7,825 nt of DNA, taken from the NCBI GenBank assembly GCA_022360375.1, contig JAKSCW010000121.1, positions 1 to 7,825 on the forward strand, read 5' to 3'. The stretch is from Balneolales bacterium. Its GTDB lineage: Bacteria > Bacteroidota > Rhodothermia > Balneolales > Balneolaceae. Below the pieces are notes generated by a model. The model made no database searches and had not been told where the DNA came from. It saw only the letters and a program-made list of their open reading frames with translations. Position numbers and translations under genes: made by a program. Positions 1-6,055 of this stretch are shown in pieces (position 1 is the first letter of the stretch; each line of letters begins with the position of its first letter).

Positions 1-521
1 GAAGCATCACAAACTAATGGTACTCCGTTAGTTTCGGGTTCTACATTAAATTGAGTTCCAAAAATGGTATTGTTAGAGGTAAAATGAACATATTTAGCAT
101 CAGGTGTCAGGTTTAGTTCATTGTTTGAAGGAACCCGGTTGAAGTTGCTTTCCTTGCTCGAGAAGGCTTCATTCAGGTTACCAAAAAGCCTGGCCTCTTT
201 GATTGCTTTGCTACTCCATGTGCCTGTGTTTATATAATCTGCCGTGTCGTTCTTCCCAAGGAAGTTATATGGAGCCATCAAGAACTGGGTGCTTGCTCCA
301 CCTTGCAAAAAAAGCACCTCAAAATTATCACCGAGCCCTAAAATATTGATTAACCTTTGGCGGGCCTGTGCGTCTATATCCACATACTCCTTGCCTCGGT
401 GACTTTTTTCAATAATGGAGGTTCCTGTTTCTTGGTAGTCAATAAATTCGGTTTGTGCTTTTTCAAGTACTTCTAAGGGCAGTGCAGCTGGACCCGCACT
501 AAAGTTATGAATTCTTCTCAT
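1..521 (-). CDS. serC: Phosphoserine aminotransferase, N-terminal part (runs off the window)
   Basis: SerC is a PLP-dependent cytosolic enzyme that converts 3-phosphohydroxypyruvate and glutamate to O-phosphoserine in serine biosynthesis. It also serves pyridoxal phosphate synthesis in some bacteria. I translated 173 codons from the ATG at 521. The protein opens with the signature HNFSAGPAALP (residues 5-15). It then shows SHRGKEY (40-46), the cofactor-phosphate loop LQGGASTQF (72-80), Trp102 in the ring-stacking position, and SNNTIFGTQ with Thr152. Asp172, near the window edge, fits the Asp that contacts the pyridine nitrogen. The PLP lysine would lie just beyond the edge. Family members are about 360 residues, so roughly half is present. 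No Shine-Dalgarno precedes the ATG, only an A/T-rich stretch. The gene follows the DUF1015 gene by 23 bp on the same strand, so co-transcription is likely. Identity is secure; the 3' half is not visible. Confidence 0.95.
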   Translation of the reverse strand, partial: MRRIHNFSAGPAALPLEVLEKAQTEFIDYQETGTSIIEKSHRGKEYVDIDAQARQRLINILGLGDNFEVLFLQGGASTQFLMAPYNFLGKNDTADYINTGTWSSKAIKEARLFGNLNEAFSSKESNFNRVPSNNELNLTPDAKYVHFTSNNTIFGTQFNVEPETNGVPLVCDA

Positions 522-544
522 TGTTTAATTCGAAAGTAATATGA

Positions 545-1738
545 TTAAAAGGTGTGAATGAGTATCCCGGAACGAAGTTTAGGTTCGAACCAGGTAGATT
601 TTGGGGGCATAAGCTCCCGGGCATCAGAAACGGCAACCAATTCTTCAATGCTGGTAGGATACAAACTTATTGCCAGTTTGGCTTCCCCGGAGTCAACTAA
701 GGATTGAAGTGTTTCTACGCCATGAATGCCTCCAACAAAGGAGATATTTTTATCCGTCCTTTGGTTTTTGATTCCTAGTAATGGCTCCAGGACAAACTCT
801 TGTAACCTGGCAATATCTAACTGAGCAGAGGCATTTGCCTGTGTACTTTCAGGGAGATTCAGTCCCCACCAGTTTCCTTCCATGTAAATGGCTACGGTTC
901 CCTTTTGGGTAGGTACGGGATTTGCGTCAGGAATTAATTCCAGGGAAGAAGAAACGGCCTCGAGGAAATCCTTAGGTACTTCATAAACAATGCGATTATA
1001 GGCCAGAATTTCTAATTCATCCATAGGAAAAAGTACGGCCGGAAAGAAATGAACTTCCGGATGTAATGTGGAATCAATTTCTTTTGCCGCTCTTGAAGCA
1101 CTCGCACAACGATGATGTCCATCTGCAATATAGAGATGCCCTACATCTGCAAAGAGTTCAATAAATCGTTTGTTTTCAGAACAATTCCAGATGGTATGTT
1201 CAACCTCGTCTTCAACAGAGAAACTAAAAATGGGATCTTTTTGGGTTTCGTATTCCATCAGCTGTTGAAAATCCGAATTTCCCCTGAACGTTATCATCAC
1301 AGGTTCAGCGTGGGCTTGCTGGGTAATAATATGTTTGGTTCTGTCGTCTTCTTTTATTGGGGTGGTGAGTTCGTGTTTAAGAATAATGTCGTTATCGTAA
1401 TCCTCAACGCTGACACACCCAAAAACTCCTGTTCGGCTTTTTCCTTTCCACTTCAGGCGGTATAGATATAAATGTTCTTCTGAGTCTTGTTCAAATCGTT
1501 CTGATTCCAGGAAATCATACAAATTTTTTCGGCCGATTTGGTACACTTCATCCGAATAGATGTCAATGTCTTTATCCAAATCTATTTCCGGGCGAATTAC
1601 ACGAAGAAAACTAAAAGGATTTCCGTGAGAAAGTTTTCTTGCCTGCGCGGTGTTAATCACATCATAAGGAACGCAAGCCGTTTTTTCGAGATAATCAGGT
1701 TTGGGTTGCCAAGCTTTAAAAGGCTTTATTTGAGCCAT
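545..1738 (-). CDS. DUF1015 family protein with ParB-like ADGHHR motif
   Basis: This 397-residue soluble protein matches the DUF1015 family in length and conserved blocks. These are CVPYDVI near 22-28, NPFSFLRVIRPE at 40-51, HELTTPIKEDDR at 122-133 followed by QAHAEPVMITF at 141-151, IADGHHR at 204-210, and MPPKST followed by KLRSGILI near the C-terminus. No signal peptide or membrane segment is visible. The ADGHHR motif resembles the nucleotide-binding box of ParB/Srx-fold proteins, a fold that includes free-serine kinases of the SerK/SbnI type. That similarity is my reading of the motif, and no activity is shown for this protein. It ends 23 bp before serC on the same strand, which suggests a job in serine or phosphoserine metabolism. 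The ATG at 1738 is the only sensible start because the N-terminal block begins immediately after it. Family membership is firm; the biochemical role is inferred. Confidence 0.9.
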   Translation of the reverse strand: MAQIKPFKAWQPKPDYLEKTACVPYDVINTAQARKLSHGNPFSFLRVIRPEIDLDKDIDIYSDEVYQIGRKNLYDFLESERFEQDSEEHLYLYRLKWKGKSRTGVFGCVSVEDYDNDIILKHELTTPIKEDDRTKHIITQQAHAEPVMITFRGNSDFQQLMEYETQKDPIFSFSVEDEVEHTIWNCSENKRFIELFADVGHLYIADGHHRCASASRAAKEIDSTLHPEVHFFPAVLFPMDELEILAYNRIVYEVPKDFLEAVSSSLELIPDANPVPTQKGTVAIYMEGNWWGLNLPESTQANASAQLDIARLQEFVLEPLLGIKNQRTDKNISFVGGIHGVETLQSLVDSGEAKLAISLYPTSIEELVAVSDARELMPPKSTWFEPKLRSGILIHTF

Positions 1739-1851
1739 TAATGGAAGTTAATTTAAGTGCTAGTAGGTTTTCTAAAAGTAACGAAAAAAGAACTTTTTTA
1801 ACTTTAATTCACCATAAATTTAGTAATTAAAGAAAGACTAAAATTTAAGCT
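1739..1851. promoter_or_regulatory. Divergent intergenic region with candidate promoters
   Basis: This 113-bp A/T-rich gap separates the divergent DUF1015 (-) and DUF1844 (+) genes, so promoters for both must lie in or near it. On the plus strand TAAATTTA at 1815-1822 resembles the Bacteroidota -7 element TAnnTTTG. On the minus strand TACTTTTA (1780 down to 1773) is a similar match. Neither has a convincing TTTG -33 partner, so the exact sites are tentative. Confidence 0.35.
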
Positions 1852-2163
1852 ATGATAAATGAAGGAGCACTAAACCAGGATCAGCAAGATCAACTGTTAT
1901 TTATGATGTTAATCCAACAACATCAGCAAATCGGAATGATGGGATTAGGAAAGCTAAAGAACCCGGCCTCAGACGAAATAGAAAAAGACCTGGCTTCTGC
2001 GAAATATGCCATTGATACACTAACTGTACTTGATAAGTATACAGCAGGTAATTTACCCAAAGAATTGAAAGGGTTCCTGGATCAGACATTAACCACACTT
2101 CGCTTAAACTATGCGGATGAGGCTAAGAAGGAATCTGAGAACGAGGAGAATAATGAAAGCTAA
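1852..2163 (+). CDS. DUF1844 domain protein
   Basis: This small 103-residue protein has the layout of the DUF1844 family. A helical N-terminal part rich in Met and Gln (LLFMMLIQQHQQIGMMGLGK, about 15-34) leads to a short Asn-Pro linker. The diagnostic core follows: DLASAKYAIDTLTVLDKYTAGNL (about 46-68), where an Ala-Lys..Ile-Asp..Leu pattern precedes a Gly-Asn-Leu. A final helix ends in LTTLRLNYAD, and the last 14 residues are an acidic Glu/Asn tail. There is no signal peptide and no membrane segment. The biochemical function of the family is not established, so none is assigned here. The ATG at 1852 has no clear Shine-Dalgarno. The stop overlaps the Nudix start by 11 bp, which implies co-transcription and probably translational coupling. 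Confidence 0.85.
   Translation: MINEGALNQDQQDQLLFMMLIQQHQQIGMMGLGKLKNPASDEIEKDLASAKYAIDTLTVLDKYTAGNLPKELKGFLDQTLTTLRLNYADEAKKESENEENNES
2140..2155 (+). promoter_or_regulatory. Shine-Dalgarno that fixes the Nudix start
   Basis: GAGGAG at about 2142-2147 lies five bases before the ATG at 2153-2155, inside the 3' end of the DUF1844 gene. It is the clearest Shine-Dalgarno in the window. It favours ATG 2153 over the in-frame ATG at 2111, which would add 14 Arg-rich residues unlike a Nudix N-terminus. Confidence 0.7.
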
Positions 2164-2575
2164 GCCTCTTATTGCGGCTGGAGGAATCGTTTTTAAAATT
2201 AATGAAGCACATCTGACTCCGGATGTGCTTCTCATTTTTCGGAATGGTACATGGGATTTGCCAAAAGGAAAGCTGGAAAAAGGAGAATCAATTCCTATGT
2301 GTGCGGCACGGGAAGTTGCGGAAGAAACAGGGTCTTTATTACCTATTTTAGTTTCTGATTTAGGAACTACCTATCACGAGTATGTGGAAAAAGAAAATCT
2401 ATTTGGTAAAACTACTTATTGGTGGGCCATGGTTTTCCCAAAAAAAGTTGAATTGACCCCGCAAAAGGAAGAAGGTATACTAGAAATAAGCTGGAAACCC
2501 ATTGATAAAGCAATAGAGATAGTTGGCTTTGAAAATCTTAGAGAGGTCTTGAAAAGGTGTTTTCGGCTTTTCTAG
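2153..2575 (+). CDS. Nudix hydrolase
   Basis: Nudix enzymes cleave nucleoside diphosphates linked to another group. The 140-residue protein starts MKAKPLIAAGGIVFK, the usual first beta strand, and carries a full Nudix box at residues 39-61: Gly39, Glu45 six residues on, then Arg53-Glu54 and Glu57-Glu58 before Thr59-Gly60, matching Gx5Ex7REUxEExGU except that Ser61 holds the last, usually hydrophobic, position. The strand WDLPKGKLEKGE is typical of small ADP-ribose, diadenosine-polyphosphate or MutT-like members. Substrate cannot be told from sequence. WKPIDKAIEIVGFENLREVL near the C-terminus is the usual closing helix. The gene overlaps DUF1844 by 11 bp and has a good Shine-Dalgarno. A longer start at 2111 is open but unlikely. 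It faces the TonB genes convergently, with a minus-strand terminator in between. Confidence 0.9.
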   Translation: MKAKPLIAAGGIVFKINEAHLTPDVLLIFRNGTWDLPKGKLEKGESIPMCAAREVAEETGSLLPILVSDLGTTYHEYVEKENLFGKTTYWWAMVFPKKVELTPQKEEGILEISWKPIDKAIEIVGFENLREVLKRCFRLF

Positions 2576-2581
2576 AAAATG

Positions 2582-2620
2582 AAAAACAAAAAAAACCAGC
2601 ACATGCAGTATGCGCTGGTT
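2582..2620 (-). terminator. Rho-independent terminator of the tonB pair
   Basis: Read on the minus strand, arm AACCAGCGCAT (2620-2610) pairs with ATGTGCTGGTT (2604-2594) around a five-base loop, with one A/C mismatch in an 11-position stem. A T-rich run follows at once (complement of the A tract 2595-2582). It starts 27 bp after the stop of the first TonB gene. On the plus strand no T tract follows the stem, so termination of the Nudix transcript here would be weak. Confidence 0.85.
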
Positions 2621-2646
2621 GAATTAAATCTCTTAAGTCTGAAGAA

Positions 2647-3303
2647 TCAGTTCTGCAGACGGAATACAATTGGTAAGCTGTACTGAACACGTACCGGGCG
2701 CCCACGTTGCATTCCAGGGGTGAATTTGGCTTGCTTAACAGCTTCTAAGGCAGCTTCGTCACATCCTCCTCCAATTCCGCGAATCACGCGTGGATTTTCA
2801 ACACGACCTTGTTCGTTCACAATAAACTGAACAGTTACACGGCCTTCAATACCGGCACGGCGTGCCATTTCCGGATATTTCACTTTCTTTTGAAGTTCTG
2901 CTAAACCACCCTGAAGTTCAGGCATATTTTCTACTACAACAAAGAACTCAGGCTCTTCATCTTCCTGTGGTGGAGGTGGAGGAGGTAAATCCAGCGGACC
3001 GTCAAGATCGAGTTCTGCATCAATATCCAAAATCTCATCTTCAATAATTTCGTCATTTGGAACCTCAACAGGCACGGGTGGCCGTGGCGGAGGTGGCGGG
3101 GTTTCTATCTGCTTGGTTTGGATTACCTCTTCCATCACAACTTCCTCTTGTTCTTCAATCATGATAGCCTGAGGTGGTTCACTGTACAAATTGATACGAA
3201 CCAAGCCAATAATAAATAATAGAGCGACAATAAGACCAAATTGAAGAGTGATATTATACGATCTCCTCAAGTCAACCTTCGCGTTTTTTCGTTCGTTAGT
3301 CAT
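2647..3303 (-). CDS. TonB-family energy transducer (copy 1)
   Basis: TonB proteins couple the inner-membrane proton motive force, through ExbB/ExbD, to outer-membrane TonB-dependent transporters. The 218-residue protein has a short basic cytoplasmic N-terminus and a single membrane anchor at about 18-37. The periplasmic linker has an acidic stretch (about 49-59), proline runs at 69-73 and 107-112, and the repeated pair VEVPNDE / IIEDEILDIDAELDLD. A TonB C-terminal domain follows from about 127 (MPELQGG, YPEMARRAGIEGRV, IVNEQG, RGIGGGCDEAAL, FTPGMQRGRPV). Cys181 is the only cysteine. The stop is TGA, which shows TGA ends genes normally here. AAAAGG lies close upstream of the ATG at 3303. No exbB or exbD is in view. 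The 121 bp upstream contain only weak promoter-like hexamers. The family call is firm; a specific transporter partner is unknown. Confidence 0.92.
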   Translation of the reverse strand: MTNERKNAKVDLRRSYNITLQFGLIVALLFIIGLVRINLYSEPPQAIMIEEQEEVVMEEVIQTKQIETPPPPPRPPVPVEVPNDEIIEDEILDIDAELDLDGPLDLPPPPPPQEDEEPEFFVVVENMPELQGGLAELQKKVKYPEMARRAGIEGRVTVQFIVNEQGRVENPRVIRGIGGGCDEAALEAVKQAKFTPGMQRGRPVRVQYSLPIVFRLQN

Positions 3304-3424
3304 ATCCTTTTCTTGATTAATAGTAAGAGTTAACTAATTACGGGAATTTTTAAAAGCACTGCAAGTATTTAATCACATTATTATTCATTTGTAATAAGAT
3401 CAATAATAGATTTCTCTGATTGGT

Positions 3425-4072
3425 TTAATTTTTTAATTGGAAGTTTACGCTTTGAACCATTTTTACCGAAACCAGTCTTCCATTTTGTACACCAGGAGAG
3501 AATCTCATTTCCTTCATAACCCGAAGAACTTCCTGGTCACAACCGCCACCGATTCCACGAATTATTTCGAGGTTTTTTACTTCTCCCTGCTGGTTTACGA
3601 TGAAGCTTACGGTAACCCTTCCCTGAATTCCTGCTTTACGCGCTATTTCCGGATAAATGATTTTAGAGTATAATTCCTCCTGGCCGCCAATCAATTCGGG
3701 CATAAATTCAACGGCATCAGATTCCAAAACATTGTCTTCAGGTTTTTTCTTCGATTTTGAAGGGAGTGGAAAATATTCTGTGTTAAATTCAAATTCCGGA
3801 AACTCAATGAAATCTTCGACTGGAGTTATATCCGGCACCTCGATAGTAACCATGGGTTTTGGTGGAACAGGTTTATCGGGAGGTATCGGGACGGGGAGTT
3901 CGATTATTTGTGTGATTTCTTTTCCTGGCCCAATGGGCATATCATCTTTAATCTCGGCACGTATTTCTATTCTTACCAAAAGAATTAATAGCAGTAATGA
4001 GATAATTATACCAATTTGCATGAAAATGGTATCGTAATGTCGAAGATTAGCCCGTGGTGTTTTATTGACCAT
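3425..4072 (-). CDS. TonB-family energy transducer (copy 2, diverged paralogue)
   Basis: This 215-residue protein has the same plan as its downstream neighbour: basic N-terminus, one membrane anchor at about 17-34, periplasmic linker, and a TonB C-terminal domain from about 123. The domain blocks match closely (FMPELIGG, YPEIARKAGIQGRV, FIVNQQG, IIRGIGGGCDQEVL, FSPGVQNGRLV), and the single Cys178 sits in the same GIGGGC motif as Cys181 of copy 1. The linker differs: its proline part is short (LPVPIPPDKPVPPKP, 59-73), aromatic-acidic residues follow (IEFPEFEFNTEYF), then a basic patch SKSKKK (105-110). The two genes are a tandem duplication 121 bp apart, upstream copy more diverged in the linker. 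No ExbB/D genes adjoin. ATG at 4072 is chosen because the anchor starts soon after; no clear Shine-Dalgarno is present. It may share the terminator at 2582-2620. Confidence 0.9.
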   Translation of the reverse strand: MVNKTPRANLRHYDTIFMQIGIIISLLLLILLVRIEIRAEIKDDMPIGPGKEITQIIELPVPIPPDKPVPPKPMVTIEVPDITPVEDFIEFPEFEFNTEYFPLPSKSKKKPEDNVLESDAVEFMPELIGGQEELYSKIIYPEIARKAGIQGRVTVSFIVNQQGEVKNLEIIRGIGGGCDQEVLRVMKEMRFSPGVQNGRLVSVKMVQSVNFQLKN

Positions 4073-4171
4073 AATAGGTAGCTTTTTAATTGAGGTTTCT
4101 TTAAAAAAGCATACACGGTACTCGTACTCTATCGCATATTGATGCAGGGCATGTTTATGTGATTATACGAT

Positions 4172-4408
4172 TTAGGAAAATAGTTTTTTGTAGAAAATGG
4201 TAATTGCAGGAATAGCTGTAATTGATCCAAGTGCATTAGCAATAAGATCATAGACTTCCGAACTCCGGTTTATAGGTAAGTAATGCTGGAGGATTTCGAT
4301 TAAAACGCCAAAGAAGAACCCTATAAAAAGCAGCACTAGGGGACTGGGTTTTTTATGGGTTTTAAACATTCTCATCAATCCAAAAAGAAAGGTCCAGGTA
4401 AAAAACAT
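4172..4408 (-). CDS. VanZ-like membrane protein (from first ATG; likely N-terminally incomplete)
   Basis: From the first ATG the protein has 78 residues and three hydrophobic segments (about 2-14, 24-43 and 52-72). It shows the VanZ-type pattern IEILQHYLPINRSSEVYDLIANALG: Glu-x-x-Gln, a Pro and Arg, then Asp and Asn-x-x-Gly. VanZ-like proteins are small multi-helix membrane proteins; the namesake is linked to teicoplanin resistance, but most family members have no known function and none is assigned here. The ATG falls inside the domain: the codons just before it encode a further helix and the typical DKVGHF block, described separately (4409-4555). A full gene would be about 127 residues. The gene follows nnrD on the same strand. 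Stop TAA at 4172. Confident of the family, unsure of the true start and whether it is functional. Confidence 0.75.
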   Translation of the reverse strand: MFFTWTFLFGLMRMFKTHKKPSPLVLLFIGFFFGVLIEILQHYLPINRSSEVYDLIANALGSITAIPAITIFYKKLFS

Positions 4409-4555
4409 GAGGAAATGTCCAACCTTGTCGTAATTCCAAATTCTGAAATCTGCGAGCTTATCGGAAGGATAAAGGGTTCCCAGCAGTATTGTGAGGGTGA
4501 CCAGGATAAAAAGGACAGGAAGAAGTGCTCGGTATTTTTGAAGAAAGGTTCTGAT
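4409..4555 (-). other. Coding-like N-terminal extension of the VanZ-like gene without a canonical start
   Basis: Reading the VanZ-like frame upstream of its ATG gives 49 open codons up to nnrD's stop TAG (4561-4559). They encode RTFLQKYR, a hydrophobic helix ALLPVLFILVTLTILLGTLY, then PSDKLADFRIWN and YDKVGHFL leading into the ATG. A first helix and a DKxxHF block are what VanZ-like proteins normally have, so this stretch reads as real coding sequence. No ATG, GTG or TTG occurs in it. The only position near the expected start is ATC at 4555-4553, a rare start, preceded by one CTT codon and the TAG. Confidence 0.65.
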
Positions 4556-4558
4556 AAG

Positions 4559-6046
4559 CTAGATGATGTCTAAAGGTTCCAACGTATTACTCGAAGATAA
4601 AATGAAATCCGCTTTTCTTTTACCTTCTATAAGCGCCAAAGCGCAGGCAAGTTCCGAACTATTATGCTGAAGAAGATTTCCGGTTGTTTTTCCGGCTAAG
4701 ACATCTCCAAATCCGGCGCGTGCAAAAATTCGTGTGTCGTAGTTTGTGATCAATGTCTGCCCGGATTGCGATGCACAAATGGAGGGAAGCCCTTTAGAAA
4801 GTATAGTTAATTGATTAGAAACGGTAAATTCTTTTGTTTTCTCTAATCTGTCCTGATCATCGTAAAACGGTTGATTCAAAAGTGCGCTCAATTCTCCTGG
4901 ATGAGGAGTCAAAATCCAGTTAGAACCGGACTTAAGCTCCGGTTGGGAAATTGCGGAAAGCGCGTCTGCATCAAGTACTATATCACCATCAAAAATGGTA
5001 AGAATTTGCCGGGTAAAGGTTATGGTTTCTCCATTTCTGCCCAAACCCGGGCCGATTAACAGCACCCCTGGTTTTTCTGAAAGAATAGATTGGGTTTCCT
5101 CTAAATGCCTGGCTGAAAAGAAACGATCATCATTGGTTCCAACCGGTTTTTTGATGATTTGAGGTAGCTGTTCTTCATAGGCCGGAAGTAATCCCTTCGG
5201 AGTTAGAAGTATTACAGCACCTACTCCGGTAGACCAGGCACTTTTTGCAGCCAGTATTGCCGCACCAGTCAATCCTTCCGAGCCTCCAATAATGTATACC
5301 ACTCCTCCGTCGTATTTATGGGCACGTTTTTTTGAGGAAGAAATAGATTCATCCAACCAGCTCTCATCTAATAAGAAAGTAGAAGAGTTTTTGTATATGG
5401 AGGGGAATGGAAGTTCACAAAAAATAATCTCGCCACATACTTCAAAACCATCCTTCATGTAAAAACCTTGTTTCAATGTCCCAAAAGCAAGGGTGAAATC
5501 TGCCGAAACGGTGGTGCCCAAAGCCATGCCATTATTGGCATTCAACCCGGTAGGGATATCCATAGAAAAGACAACGGAATCTTGTTGATTCATCCATTCT
5601 ATTATTTCAGAATACGGGGAGCGGACTTCAGAATTTAATCCGGTACCAAGCATCCCATCTACTAAAAACCGGAAGCTTTTGGACTGAACAGACTCAAAAT
5701 CCTCTATGAGCTCCACTCCGGGATGAGATTGTTGAAAAAGCTCCAGGTTTTTCCTGCAATCGGAACTGAGATTCTTCTTTCCATCCACAAAAAGAATAGT
5801 GAGCGTAATTCCATGTTCACATAAGATTCGGGCTGCAACCAAGGCATCACCGGCGTTGTTCCCACGCCCGCAGCAAATCAATCCACGATCTTTTTTTGAG
5901 ATCTTCGAAAGAATAAAATCAGCTGCCCGCGTTCCTGCGATTTCCATTAACGTGAAGCCATCAATTCCGAACTCATTGATGGTTCGTTCATCCAGCGCCC
6001 TGCTTTCTTCAGCACTATACAATTGGTATGGATGCGGGATGTTCAT
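4559..6046 (-). CDS. nnrD: Bifunctional NAD(P)H-hydrate epimerase / ADP-dependent dehydratase
   Basis: This 495-residue enzyme repairs hydrated NADH and NADPH: the N-terminal YjeF domain interconverts R and S epimers, and the C-terminal ribokinase-like domain dehydrates the S form using ADP. Epimerase marks are the GRGNNAGDALVAARIL loop (60-75; Asn63-Asn64 and Asp67), VDGMLGTGL with Asp130, and MDIPTGLNANNG with Asp163. Dehydratase marks are HKYDGG (243-248), GGSEGLTGAAILAA (254-267), GPGLGRNGE (332-340), LDADAL (358-363), TPHPGE (380-385) and GFGDVLAG (445-452) with Asp448 as the expected catalytic residue. Length is normal for the fused form. The Gly/Thr of the family's GTGDVLAG is Phe446 here. 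It starts 9 bp after proS and shares its frame with the VanZ-like sequence downstream, separated only by TAG. No Shine-Dalgarno. Also known as nnr or yjeF. Confidence 0.93.
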   Translation of the reverse strand: MNIPHPYQLYSAEESRALDERTINEFGIDGFTLMEIAGTRAADFILSKISKKDRGLICCGRGNNAGDALVAARILCEHGITLTILFVDGKKNLSSDCRKNLELFQQSHPGVELIEDFESVQSKSFRFLVDGMLGTGLNSEVRSPYSEIIEWMNQQDSVVFSMDIPTGLNANNGMALGTTVSADFTLAFGTLKQGFYMKDGFEVCGEIIFCELPFPSIYKNSSTFLLDESWLDESISSSKKRAHKYDGGVVYIIGGSEGLTGAAILAAKSAWSTGVGAVILLTPKGLLPAYEEQLPQIIKKPVGTNDDRFFSARHLEETQSILSEKPGVLLIGPGLGRNGETITFTRQILTIFDGDIVLDADALSAISQPELKSGSNWILTPHPGELSALLNQPFYDDQDRLEKTKEFTVSNQLTILSKGLPSICASQSGQTLITNYDTRIFARAGFGDVLAGKTTGNLLQHNSSELACALALIEGKRKADFILSSSNTLEPLDII

Positions 6047-6055
6047 AAGATTTAA

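Noticed and set aside
1112..1465. Plus-strand open frame of 117 codons opposite the DUF1015 gene
   Set aside because: It lies inside conserved DUF1015 coding sequence in antisense and resembles no known family.
3375..3403. TTGATC and TAATGT with 17-bp spacing upstream of the first TonB gene
   Set aside because: The -10 match is poor, and a second equally weak pair lies closer to the gene, so neither can be called a promoter.
3657..4037. Plus-strand open frame of 126 codons opposite the second TonB gene
   Set aside because: Low-complexity Ser/Gly/Ile composition mirrors the proline-rich linker on the other strand; no family resemblance.
4075..4171. Possible terminator between the VanZ-like gene and the second TonB gene
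   Set aside because: Only short imperfect pairings around GTACGAGTAC before a T run; too weak to support.
4355..4573. Plus-strand open frame of 72 codons across the VanZ-like/nnrD junction
   Set aside because: The opposite strand reads as a membrane helix plus DKVGHF block, which fits a real protein far better than this Lys-rich frame.
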